Notes under the pieces: generated by a model
Database searches by the model: none
Seen by the model: only the letters and a program-made list of their open reading frames with translations
Told to the model about the DNA's origin: nothing
Translations under genes and position numbers: made by a program
Shown here: positions 42,391 to 49,784 of the stretch, piece by piece
How the letters are laid out: every line of letters begins with the position of its first letter
How positions within the stretch are numbered: position 1 is the first letter of the stretch
Assembly: GCF_013378445.1 (NCBI RefSeq)
Contig: NZ_JABXYK010000006.1
Coordinates: forward strand, 266,568-330,567
Length of the DNA stretch: 64,000 nucleotides
From: Mycoplana rhizolycopersici
GTDB taxonomy: Bacteria > Pseudomonadota > Alphaproteobacteria > Rhizobiales > Rhizobiaceae
Reading direction: 5' to 3'

Positions 42391-43452
42391 ATGGCTGTTC
42401 TGGTGAACGGCGAGCTCGTGCTCTACGGGTTTGTCGGCGAGAGCTATTGGGGTGACGGCTTCACTTCGCGCGAGGTGATCGACGCGCTCGCCGAGATCGG
42501 GCGGGACACCGATATCGTTGTCCGGATCAATTCCGGCGGCGGATACGTCGACGACGGCGTCGCGATCTTCAATTCGCTCGTTGCTCATAAAGGCAAGGTC
42601 ACCGTCGTGGTCGACGCGATGGCCGCGTCCAGCGCCTCGGTCATCGCCATGGCGGGCGACGAGCGCATCATGCGCAAGGGCGCGATGATGATGATCCACG
42701 ACCCGTCCTCGGTCGTGTGGGGCACGGCGGCCGACATGGAGCGGGCCGTCAAGATGCTCGAAAAGCACGCCGAGAACCTCGCCGGCATCTATGCCGAGGT
42801 CACCGGTGAAGATCTCGGCGACATTCGCGCCGACATGAAGGCCGAACTTTGGCTGACGGCCGACGAGGCTGTCGAGCGCGGTTTTGCCACGTCGGCGAAC
42901 GACGACAAGGCCAAGGCCGCCGCGGCTCACGACTACAGCATTTATGCGCATGCGCCGGAGCGCCTGGTCGCGCTCACTGGCCGGAAAAACTGGTCTCACA
43001 CCGAGGCCCGTCCCAAGGCACTGGCGTCCGCCACTGCCGCCAACCGTCAAACGAAACGGGAGAAATCCATGCCGACGGAAAACAGCCAGGCGGACATGAC
43101 CTCCGCCGATACCGCGAAGGCGCTCGCCGACGCAACCGCCAAGGCGCAGGCCGACACCAAGGCCCGCATCAAGGCGATCACCACCAGTGAAGAGGCCACC
43201 GGGCGTGAGGCCCTCGCGAGCCACTTCGCCTATGAGACCGACATGACGGCAGAAGCCGCGGTGGCAGCGCTGAAAGCCGCGCCGCAGGCGTCCGCCGGCA
43301 ACGGCGCTGGAGAAAGCTACGAGGCCCGCCGTCTGGCCGCCTCGGCGCTTGCGCAGCCGGGTGGCGAAAAGACGGCAGCCCCATCCGTGGCCGCCAAACT
43401 CAACCCGACGGCGATCTTCAATGCCCGCCGCAACGCAACGAAGGGAGCCTGA
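42391..43452 (+). CDS. ClpP-like head maturation protease with C-terminal scaffold domain
   Basis: A 353-residue prohead protease. The ClpP/S14-S49 fold shows INSGGGYVDDGVAIFNSL, the nucleophile serine within MAASSASVIAMAGD (about residue 90), and the histidine in MMIHDPSS (about 110). From about residue 225 an Ala/Lys/Asp-rich helical segment (ADTAKALADATAKAQADTK) acts as scaffold. This is the arrangement of lambda gene C with nested Nu3. GAGGA precedes the ATG by seven bases. Confidence 0.85.
   Translation: MAVLVNGELVLYGFVGESYWGDGFTSREVIDALAEIGRDTDIVVRINSGGGYVDDGVAIFNSLVAHKGKVTVVVDAMAASSASVIAMAGDERIMRKGAMMMIHDPSSVVWGTAADMERAVKMLEKHAENLAGIYAEVTGEDLGDIRADMKAELWLTADEAVERGFATSANDDKAKAAAAHDYSIYAHAPERLVALTGRKNWSHTEARPKALASATAANRQTKREKSMPTENSQADMTSADTAKALADATAKAQADTKARIKAITTSEEATGREALASHFAYETDMTAEAAVAALKAAPQASAGNGAGESYEARRLAASALAQPGGEKTAAPSVAAKLNPTAIFNARRNATKGA
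43069..43452 (+). CDS. Nested in-frame scaffold protein (Nu3-like)
   Basis: An in-frame ATG at 43069 within the protease gene is preceded by GGGAG six bases upstream and would give a 127-residue helical protein (MPTENSQADM...). It corresponds to the Nu3 scaffold nested in lambda gene C. The start signal is as strong as that of the protease itself, which argues for real internal initiation. Confidence 0.6.
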   Translation: MPTENSQADMTSADTAKALADATAKAQADTKARIKAITTSEEATGREALASHFAYETDMTAEAAVAALKAAPQASAGNGAGESYEARRLAASALAQPGGEKTAAPSVAAKLNPTAIFNARRNATKGA

Positions 43453-43453
43453 C

Positions 43454-43834
43454 ATGGAAACCTTTACCGAAAGCGCGCGCCCGCTCGCCTTTCTCCTGTC
43501 GGAGGCCAACGGGCTCCTGTCGCGTGACACGGTCACCATCGCCTCCGGCGCCGGCAAACTGGAAGCCGGGACAGCGCTCGGCCAAGTCACGGCTAGCAAG
43601 AAGTACGTCGCCTCGCCGCACGCCGAGGTGGCCGGCAACGAAGGCGCCGAAACCGCCATCGCCGTGCTCGCCTATCCGGTCGACGCGACCGCCGCCGACG
43701 TCGAGGCGGTTGTCGTCAACAAGGATGCCGAGGCCAAAGCGCCGATGCTGGTGTTCCACGCCTCGGTCAACGACGCCACGAAACGCAACGCCAAACTGAC
43801 GCAGCTCCGCTCCGTCGGCATCAAGGCCCGCTAA
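43454..43834 (+). CDS. Head decoration protein (lambda D-like)
   Basis: A 126-residue small capsid protein: LSRDTVTIASGAGKLEAGTALGQVT and AVLAYPVDATAADVEAVVVNKDAE match decoration protein D, which trims and stabilises the expanded shell. ATG 43454 follows GGGAG at good spacing, and the gene starts two bases after the protease stop. Position between protease and capsid gene is standard. Confidence 0.85.
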   Translation: METFTESARPLAFLLSEANGLLSRDTVTIASGAGKLEAGTALGQVTASKKYVASPHAEVAGNEGAETAIAVLAYPVDATAADVEAVVVNKDAEAKAPMLVFHASVNDATKRNAKLTQLRSVGIKAR

Positions 43835-43845
43835 GGAGAGCCCCC

Positions 43846-44856
43846 ATGCCTGGACAGAATACCCACACCGGCGATCCCTACAGCCTGGAGAGCCTTACCG
43901 CCGCCGTCAACCAGGAGCACTATCGCCCGGGCCAGATCAGCGCCTCGGGTCTCTTTGAGGAAGACAGCGTCACCACGACCATCGTGTCGGTGGAATTGCG
44001 CGACGGCAAGCTTGCCCTTGTCGAACCGTCCGAGCGGGGCGGCCCGGGCGAAACGACCGACCAGGAAAAGCGCACGAAGGTTCCGTTCGAGGTCGACCAC
44101 TACCAGCGCGACGACGCCATCAAGGCCGACGAGGTCCAGAACGTTCGCGCCTTCGGGACGGAAGACACGCTGGAGGTACTCGAAGATCGCGTCAATCGTC
44201 GTGCCCAGCGCCATGCAGCGGATCTGACGATGACGCTCGAGCATCAGCGCGTCGGCGGTATCAAGGGCATCGTGACCTCGAAGTCCGGCAAGGTCCTGCA
44301 CAATCTCTATAACGTCTTCGGCATCGCCGTTCCCGCGGCTGTCGCGCTGGAACTCGATGTCGAATCCACACAGGTGACGAACCTGTGGCAGGACGTCGTT
44401 TATTCGATCGAAGATGCCCTCGACGAACCCTATGACGGGCTGCACGTCTATACCGGCCGCGATTTCCACAAGCGCATGTGGCAGCACAAGTCGGTCCGCG
44501 AAACCTTCCTCTATGGTAGCGGCGCGGTCGTGCTGCGGCAGGACGTTCCTGACGTCTTCGAGTTCGGCGGTGCGACCTGGGAGCGCTACAAGACCGGCGC
44601 GCGGGCAACCGAAGACGCGGGCGCGCCTTACATCGCTACCGATCGCGCCCGTGTCGTGCCGAAGGGCGTGGCAGGTCTGTTCATCACACGGTTTGCGCCT
44701 GCGGACTACAACGAGACCGTCAACACCCCGGGCCTTCCCTTCTATTCGCGCGCCGTGGCGAAACCCAACGGCAAGGGATACGACCTCGAAGTGCAGATGA
44801 ATTCGATTTCGCTCTGCACCCGGCCACAGGCCCTGCGCGAGCTGACGCTGACCTGA
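43846..44856 (+). CDS. Major capsid protein (lambda E family)
   Basis: A 336-residue capsid subunit. Typical: TTTIVSVELRDGKLALVEPSERG, VPFEVDHYQRDDAIKADEVQNVRAFG, DLTMTLEHQRVGGIKGIV, FGGATWERYK and PNGKGYDLEVQMNSISLCTRPQ. These match the Phage_cap_E family with HK97-like fold. The start has AAGGAGAG spaced normally. A perfect 8-bp hairpin follows at 44881. Confidence 0.92.
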   Translation: MPGQNTHTGDPYSLESLTAAVNQEHYRPGQISASGLFEEDSVTTTIVSVELRDGKLALVEPSERGGPGETTDQEKRTKVPFEVDHYQRDDAIKADEVQNVRAFGTEDTLEVLEDRVNRRAQRHAADLTMTLEHQRVGGIKGIVTSKSGKVLHNLYNVFGIAVPAAVALELDVESTQVTNLWQDVVYSIEDALDEPYDGLHVYTGRDFHKRMWQHKSVRETFLYGSGAVVLRQDVPDVFEFGGATWERYKTGARATEDAGAPYIATDRARVVPKGVAGLFITRFAPADYNETVNTPGLPFYSRAVAKPNGKGYDLEVQMNSISLCTRPQALRELTLT

Positions 44857-44880
44857 TTTCCGGGCGTCCGCGATTTCAAT

Positions 44881-44904
44881 CAGCCGGGTCATCTGGCCCG
44901 GCTG
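44881..44904 (+). terminator. Hairpin after the capsid gene
   Basis: Perfect stem CAGCCGGG / CCCGGCTG with an 8-base loop, 25 bp after the capsid stop, followed by TTCATCCC rather than a T-run. It probably attenuates read-through or protects the abundant capsid mRNA. Confidence 0.5.
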
Positions 44905-44944
44905 TTCATCCCACTTGCTGCGTTTGCGCACAGGAAGGAAAGTC

Positions 44945-45301
44945 ATGAGCAAAAAGATGTTTATCGCCCTCCCGGCCGGCGGGCTGCTGGATCGGGCCGC
45001 CATGGGCACCGACAAGGATGTCGAGGTTTCGCCTCACAAGCCTATCGCGGTTCCGGTCGCCTATGGTCTATCGCTGGTCCACAACCGTTTCGCTGTGGAG
45101 GTGGATGCCGAAACGGTGAAGAAGGTCGGCGGTTCCGCCAAACAGCCGGCCAGCACGGCAGACGAAGTCGCCGCTGCGCAGACCGCAGTCGCCGACGCGA
45201 AGGCTGCGGTCGATGCCGCAGGGGCCGACATGGTCGCCAAGGCGGATGCCGAGGCCGCACTAAAAGTCGCCGAGGAAGCACTCGCGAAGCTGAAGGGTTA
45301 G
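44945..45301 (+). CDS. Small head-region protein with Ala/Asp-rich coiled-coil
   Basis: Unrecognised 118-residue protein. A beta-rich N-terminal half (IALPAGGLLDRA..YGLSLVHNRFAVEVDAETVKKV) precedes an alanine-rich helix (TADEVAAAQTAVADAKAAVDAAG...EEALAKLKG). Position between capsid and connector genes suggests a head-completion or minor head role. AGGAAGG precedes the ATG. Confidence 0.6.
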   Translation: MSKKMFIALPAGGLLDRAAMGTDKDVEVSPHKPIAVPVAYGLSLVHNRFAVEVDAETVKKVGGSAKQPASTADEVAAAQTAVADAKAAVDAAGADMVAKADAEAALKVAEEALAKLKG

Positions 45302-45305
45302 GGCG

Positions 45306-45683
45306 ATGGATTTCGGCGCAGTGCGTGAAAGGCTGCCCGGCCTGACGCGGGCCGTGTTTGGCGAAGACATTGCCATCGTTCCGCGTGTCGCGGGTGAGAT
45401 GGGCGAGCGCGACGATGGAGATCGCACCCGGCAGGATTCCGTCCGTGCGCGCTACGATGTCGATCCCGGCAGCGAGCAGCTGGGTGATCGCCGGGAGGCC
45501 AAGAACCGTGTGTTCGGGACGCTGGCCCGCACGACGTTTTCGATCCAGCGAACGGCGCTCGCGTGGATGCCGCGCGAGGGCGACATTGTTCGGCGCGCAA
45601 ACGGAGATCAGTTCCGCGTCGACGCGGTCAATTGCGACCAGCCCGGCCTGGTCATCCTCTACGTTTCGAAGGTCAAGTCATGA
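45306..45683 (+). CDS. Head-tail connector protein (gpFII-like)
   Basis: A 125-residue protein that resembles the gpFII/ATP-binding-transporter-like head-tail attachment family: short N-terminal MDFGAVRERLPGLTRAVFG, beta-rich middle (NRVFGTLARTTFSIQRTALAWMPREGDIVRR), and DAVNCDQPGLVILYVSK. It would link the head to the contractile tail. It ends with an ATGA overlap into the next gene. Confidence 0.65.
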   Translation: MDFGAVRERLPGLTRAVFGEDIAIVPRVAGEMGERDDGDRTRQDSVRARYDVDPGSEQLGDRREAKNRVFGTLARTTFSIQRTALAWMPREGDIVRRANGDQFRVDAVNCDQPGLVILYVSKVKS

Positions 45684-46462
45684 GCATCGTTCGTCAACTC
45701 CTGCAGATCGCCGCAGTTCAGGCGATGCGCGGGCGGACCGTTGCCAAAGAGGCCATCTTCGACAGCCGTATTGGCCCGCTTCCCGATATCCTCAAGGGCG
45801 AGGAAAAGCCGATCCTCGTCGTCTCGATCGAGGAAAGCGAGCAGCCCGAGGACGGTGGCAATGACGCCGGTTTCTTTGGCCGCAGCATCCGCTTCACGAT
45901 GCTTGTGCAGGCTGCGGTCGCATCGGCCGTCAGCGTCGATATCGACGGCGAAGAAACAGTCACCGTCGGTATTGGCGAGACCGATGCCGGATATGAAGCG
46001 ACGTTGAACGTCCTGGAACGGCAGTGGCGAATGGCGTTGAGCAAACCGGCAGATGCCTGGGCGGAACTGTTTCGTGACCTCGTGATGAGGGTAGGCGTGA
46101 TCCGGGATGCTCGCGGTATCAACCCCAAGAGCGGACATCGCCACGCTTCCCGCTTCACCGAGGTGGTGCTGACCACCGTGCCCGAGCCTGTGCCCGGGGA
46201 GGAATCGCAGGCGGTCGAGCGTGGTATCACCCTGCTTGAAGGCCATCCCGATTACGCCGAGCTCGGCGCTCTCCTCCGCTCGCTGCTGTCGGCGGGGGCC
46301 GCTGCCACCGACTGGCAGAAGCTTCGGCATCAGTTGTTCGGTTCCGAGCAGACACTGCTGGCCGTCGGCATCGCCCCTCTGGTGAGCGAGGAGGACACCT
46401 TGACGACGGCGATCTTGGAACGCACGGGCCTTTCCGGTGTCACGGTGACCGGTGATGCTTGA
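45680..46462 (+). CDS. Putative tail-terminator or neck protein
   Basis: A 260-residue protein; family is not recognised with certainty. IFDSRIGPLPDILKGEEKPILVVSIEES and SIRFTMLVQAAVASAVSVDIDGEE resemble phage tail-completion proteins, and its position before gpV and after the connector fits. The ATG overlaps the previous stop (ATGA). The stop overlaps the next start. Confidence 0.6.
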   Translation: MSIVRQLLQIAAVQAMRGRTVAKEAIFDSRIGPLPDILKGEEKPILVVSIEESEQPEDGGNDAGFFGRSIRFTMLVQAAVASAVSVDIDGEETVTVGIGETDAGYEATLNVLERQWRMALSKPADAWAELFRDLVMRVGVIRDARGINPKSGHRHASRFTEVVLTTVPEPVPGEESQAVERGITLLEGHPDYAELGALLRSLLSAGAAATDWQKLRHQLFGSEQTLLAVGIAPLVSEEDTLTTAILERTGLSGVTVTGDA

Positions 46463-46973
46463 AGACGTTCTCGTCGGCATCGTCACCGACCTCCAGATGC
46501 TGAAGACGGCCTTCGGCAAGGCTATGAAAATGGGGCCGGTCGAGCAGATCGATCCCGTCAAAGGGTATCGGCTGAAGCTCGGGGAGGGACCCGACGGGCC
46601 TTTCCTGTCCCCCTGGTATCCGCATCCGGAGACCGGCAAGTCGAGCATCCCGTTGAAGAAGGGGCAGGTCGTGGGGGTCGTCAATCCGACCGGTGACCCG
46701 CGACAGGGCTTCCTGATTCGGGGCGGCTACTCGGAAGCCAATCCGTCGCCCAACGACAATATGGACGCCAACGTCTTCGAGGATGCGGGCGTCCGAATTA
46801 CCGTCGCTGGCGGCGCGCTGCGGGTCACCGCAGGTGGCGTGACGGTGGTCATTTCCGGCGATGGCCTCGTCGTCTCCGGCGGCATGGTGCAGCACGACGG
46901 AAGGAACATCGGATCGACCCATACCCATGGCGGGGTCCTTCCGGGCGGAGCGAATACATCGGAGCCGAACTGA
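46455..46973 (+). CDS. Baseplate assembly protein V (spike)
   Basis: A 172-residue P2 gpV-like protein, the tail spike at the baseplate centre: KLGEGPDGPFLSPWYPHPETGKSS with an OB-like fold, LKKGQVVGVVNPTGDPRQG, then a C-terminal beta-helical tip ending THTHGG, where the histidines can bind metal. ATG 46455 is taken; GTG 46452 is one codon earlier. Confidence 0.82.
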   Translation: MLEDVLVGIVTDLQMLKTAFGKAMKMGPVEQIDPVKGYRLKLGEGPDGPFLSPWYPHPETGKSSIPLKKGQVVGVVNPTGDPRQGFLIRGGYSEANPSPNDNMDANVFEDAGVRITVAGGALRVTAGGVTVVISGDGLVVSGGMVQHDGRNIGSTHTHGGVLPGGANTSEPN

Positions 46974-47179
46974 TGACGGAACAACGTAGGATGGCTTACC
47001 GCGTCTCGAGCGGCGTCACGCATGTCAACGGCGCGCTCGTGAAGTCGGACACTGTCTGGCTGACTTCGGCCGAGGCCGCTTTCGATCTCGCACACGGCCG
47101 CGTCTCCCTCGACCGGGTATTGCCGGCGCGGCGGAAACGGCGGCGGGTGCAGAAGGGGGACGGTGATGGCCGGGATTGA
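46973..47179 (+). CDS. Small baseplate-region protein
   Basis: A 68-residue basic protein: YRVSSGVTHVNGALVKSDTVWLTSAEAAFDLAHGRVSLDRV then a Lys/Arg tail (ARRKRRRVQKGD). No function is recognised. It overlaps gpV by one base and the gpW-type gene by 14 bases, so it is cotranscribed with the baseplate genes. Confidence 0.6.
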   Translation: MTEQRRMAYRVSSGVTHVNGALVKSDTVWLTSAEAAFDLAHGRVSLDRVLPARRKRRRVQKGDGDGRD

Positions 47180-47564
47180 TCGCCGAACCTTCAAGCCGAT
47201 CGAAAGCCTCACGTCGGCCTACCAGGGTGTGGAGGTCATCGTGACGACGCTGATCGGCGATCGTGTGATGCGCCGGGAATTCGGCGGAGGGATTCTCGAA
47301 CTCCTGGGTCGCCTGGTGACCGCGCCGCTCTTTGCTGCGTTCCAGCAGATCATAGCAACCGCCATTGATCTGTGGGAGCCGCGGTTTCGCGTGCGACGCA
47401 TCACACCGCAAGGCAGTGTCGAAGAAATCCGGCTCGGTCATCTCGGGCTTGTGATCGAGGTCGACTACCGGCCACGCGGTCACCTTGGCGACTTCACCGT
47501 CGAACGGGTTCTTTCCTTCACCATGCTGTTTCGCGAAGCGAATATCAGCATATCCAGCTCATAG
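47166..47564 (+). CDS. Baseplate wedge protein W (gp25-like)
   Basis: A 132-residue gp25/P2 gpW-like sheath initiator: LIGDRVMRREFGGGILELLGRL and a C-terminal EVDYRPRGHLGDFTVERVLSF. The conserved lysozyme-like gp25 motif RREFG is present. ATG 47166 is one codon after a GTG. GGGGGAC lies before it. Confidence 0.85.
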   Translation: MAGIDRRTFKPIESLTSAYQGVEVIVTTLIGDRVMRREFGGGILELLGRLVTAPLFAAFQQIIATAIDLWEPRFRVRRITPQGSVEEIRLGHLGLVIEVDYRPRGHLGDFTVERVLSFTMLFREANISISSS

Positions 47565-47587
47565 CGTCATCACCGGAGGGCTGCCGA

Positions 47588-48472
47588 ATGACCGTTTCGG
47601 ACAAGCTCGATCTCTCGCAGCTTCCGCCTTTTGCCCTGGTGGACGTCGAGTTCGAGGCGATGCGCTCTGCGCATCTCGCAAGCCTGCGGCAACGCCTGGC
47701 GGAGGAGGGGATCGACTGGGATGTCGACGTCCTCGAGACCGATCCGCTGGTCATTGCCGTCGAGGAAATCACTTACTGGCGCACCGTTGACAGGCTTGCC
47801 CTGAATGACGTCGCCAAAAGCATGACGCTGGCATTCGCCTATGGGTCACACCTCGATCACCTCGCCGCTACCCTCTATCCCGACCTCGGGCTTGTGCGCC
47901 TTGCCGGCGAAAGCGACGAGCGCTTCCGGCGCCGTGTCGCGCTGGCTGCCGAGGCCCGTTCGGAGGTTACGCCAGGTGCCTATGTGTTCAAGGCACTCTC
48001 CATAGACACGCGCGTGGCCGATGCTGCCGCGCTGAACTATGCGTCGGGCCTGGTGGCGGTCGGCGAGATACTCGTTCCAGTGCTGGTTGAGGCCGCGCAC
48101 ATGGACGACGAGGCTGATATCATCGATCTGGCGCGTCAGGCGATCCTGTCCGATCGTATTCGGCTGGCGAGCGAGGTGATCACCGTGCGGCCAGCCCGGC
48201 CGGTGGATGCCGTGATTTCGGCCACCCTTCATTTGCGCCGCGGTCCGGATCCATCGCTGGTGTTGAACGAGGGGCGCGCTCGTCTTGATGCCTACCTCGC
48301 TGAACGGCGTCGCGTCGGGCGCGTGGTTTCGCGATCGGGGCTGATGGCGGCCCTCCACAGCGGCACAACCGAATGGGTTTCCGTGGCGTCGCCATCGGCG
48401 GACGTTGACCCCGGGCCGGACGGATGGGTGCGGATAACCGATATCGACGTGTCTTTGGAGGTTTCGACTTGA
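47588..48472 (+). CDS. Baseplate wedge protein J
   Basis: A 294-residue baseplate J family protein: DVLETDPLVIAVEEITYWRTVDR, the family core AYGSHLDHLAATLYPDLGLVRLAGESDERFRRRVALAAEA, and EVITVRPARPVDAVISATLHLRRG. GGAGG lies eight bases before the ATG. Followed by gpI in coupled fashion. Confidence 0.88.
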   Translation: MTVSDKLDLSQLPPFALVDVEFEAMRSAHLASLRQRLAEEGIDWDVDVLETDPLVIAVEEITYWRTVDRLALNDVAKSMTLAFAYGSHLDHLAATLYPDLGLVRLAGESDERFRRRVALAAEARSEVTPGAYVFKALSIDTRVADAAALNYASGLVAVGEILVPVLVEAAHMDDEADIIDLARQAILSDRIRLASEVITVRPARPVDAVISATLHLRRGPDPSLVLNEGRARLDAYLAERRRVGRVVSRSGLMAALHSGTTEWVSVASPSADVDPGPDGWVRITDIDVSLEVST

Positions 48473-49770
48473 CCGCCTACAGTTCACTGGTCCCGCGAAA
48501 TGCCACGCCGATGGAGCGCGCTTTCAGCTTGGCGAGCGCCGATCAACCGCGGCTGCCGACAGAGTTGCTCGGAGCGCTCTATGATCCGATGGCCTGCCCG
48601 GAGCGGCTGCTTCCCTATCTGGCGTGGGCCTTCTCCGTCGACATCTGGAAGGAAGAGTGGTCGATCGAGAAAAAGCGGGCGGTGATCGCCGCGTCGGCTG
48701 CGCTGCACCGGCTGAAGGGGACGAAGCCGGGGCTGGAGAAGCACCTCGATATCGTCGGTGCCAGCCTCGTTCGGTTGCGGCAACCGCCGGCGAAATTCAT
48801 TCCGGATCCGGCGTTGACGAAGGAAGAGCGCGAGGCCTACCTCGCGCGTTTCAGGCAGATACGGGTATATCCATTCCGTTCGCGGGGAACGGCGACGTTT
48901 CAGGCCTATGCCAATTCCGGTGGCAGGCTTCCGAGATTGTTTGCCGGGGCCGGATTTTGGCCTGCAAAGACGGATGCAATCGGGCGCATCGGTCGCAGGG
49001 CCTACCTCTACGAGCCCCGGACCGGCGCCGAAACCCCGATCGTCCGGGTTGTCAGAGAAACGATCGGCGAGACGCGGGAAGCGATAGCGTTTGAACAGTT
49101 CCGCCTGCCCGGCAAGTCAGGTTTCGGTATGTTCGCTTCGGAGGGCGCTCGTCGCAGGCAATTTGCGATCGACACCGGCGCGCGCTCTCGCATCCACGCG
49201 ATGACGATCCGCTCGGCCTACGACAGCAGGTCGGATGTGCTACATCTCGTGGGAAGCCTGCCAAGCGATCAACCGATTGATGTCCGCCCGCGCAAGGTGG
49301 CCCAGCCGGGTCAACGGAGGCTCGGCCAGCTCTTTACTCGCCTGGGTGGAGACCCGGCCTCGTTCGTCGGACGGGCAGCCGATGGACGTTATCGCCTGTT
49401 TCTTCCGTCCGGCACTGCGGGCGAACGGATCTTCGATCAGGTCTACCTGCACGATCCGGAACGCCTGCCGGACAAGCGCCATGCCCGCACCTTTGCCGGT
49501 GCGAGCTTTCTCGGCCTGCCACCGCATCATCTGATCGCGACGGTGCGGCTTCGGGGAGGCCGCTCGCGCTTTGCCTTCGGGCGGTTCGCGTGGGGTTTCG
49601 TTGTGGCGTCCCTCAAGGATGCCGTCACAGACGCGATCATGGCGACGGCGGTCTCGAAGGCGGCTGCCGAGAAAGTGCTTCTGCGGACGCGAACCATGCG
49701 GCCTGCGACTGCCGGCGACCGGCTGGCGCTGGGTTCTGTCACCGTCGGCGAATGGATCAAGGACTTCTAA
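48469..49770 (+). CDS. Tail protein I with long C-terminal extension
   Basis: The N-terminal about 190 residues match P2 gpI (baseplate): ERAFSLASADQPRLPTELLGALYDPMACPERLLPYLAWAFSVDIWKEEW and LHRLKGTKPGLEKHLDIVGA. P2 gpI is only about 180 residues; this protein has 433, with an extra basic C-terminal half lacking known motifs, perhaps a fibre-attachment domain. A TTG start overlaps the J stop, with GGAGG seven bases before it. Confidence 0.82.
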   Translation: MTAYSSLVPRNATPMERAFSLASADQPRLPTELLGALYDPMACPERLLPYLAWAFSVDIWKEEWSIEKKRAVIAASAALHRLKGTKPGLEKHLDIVGASLVRLRQPPAKFIPDPALTKEEREAYLARFRQIRVYPFRSRGTATFQAYANSGGRLPRLFAGAGFWPAKTDAIGRIGRRAYLYEPRTGAETPIVRVVRETIGETREAIAFEQFRLPGKSGFGMFASEGARRRQFAIDTGARSRIHAMTIRSAYDSRSDVLHLVGSLPSDQPIDVRPRKVAQPGQRRLGQLFTRLGGDPASFVGRAADGRYRLFLPSGTAGERIFDQVYLHDPERLPDKRHARTFAGASFLGLPPHHLIATVRLRGGRSRFAFGRFAWGFVVASLKDAVTDAIMATAVSKAAAEKVLLRTRTMRPATAGDRLALGSVTVGEWIKDF

Positions 49771-49784
49771 AAGGGAAAATTACC

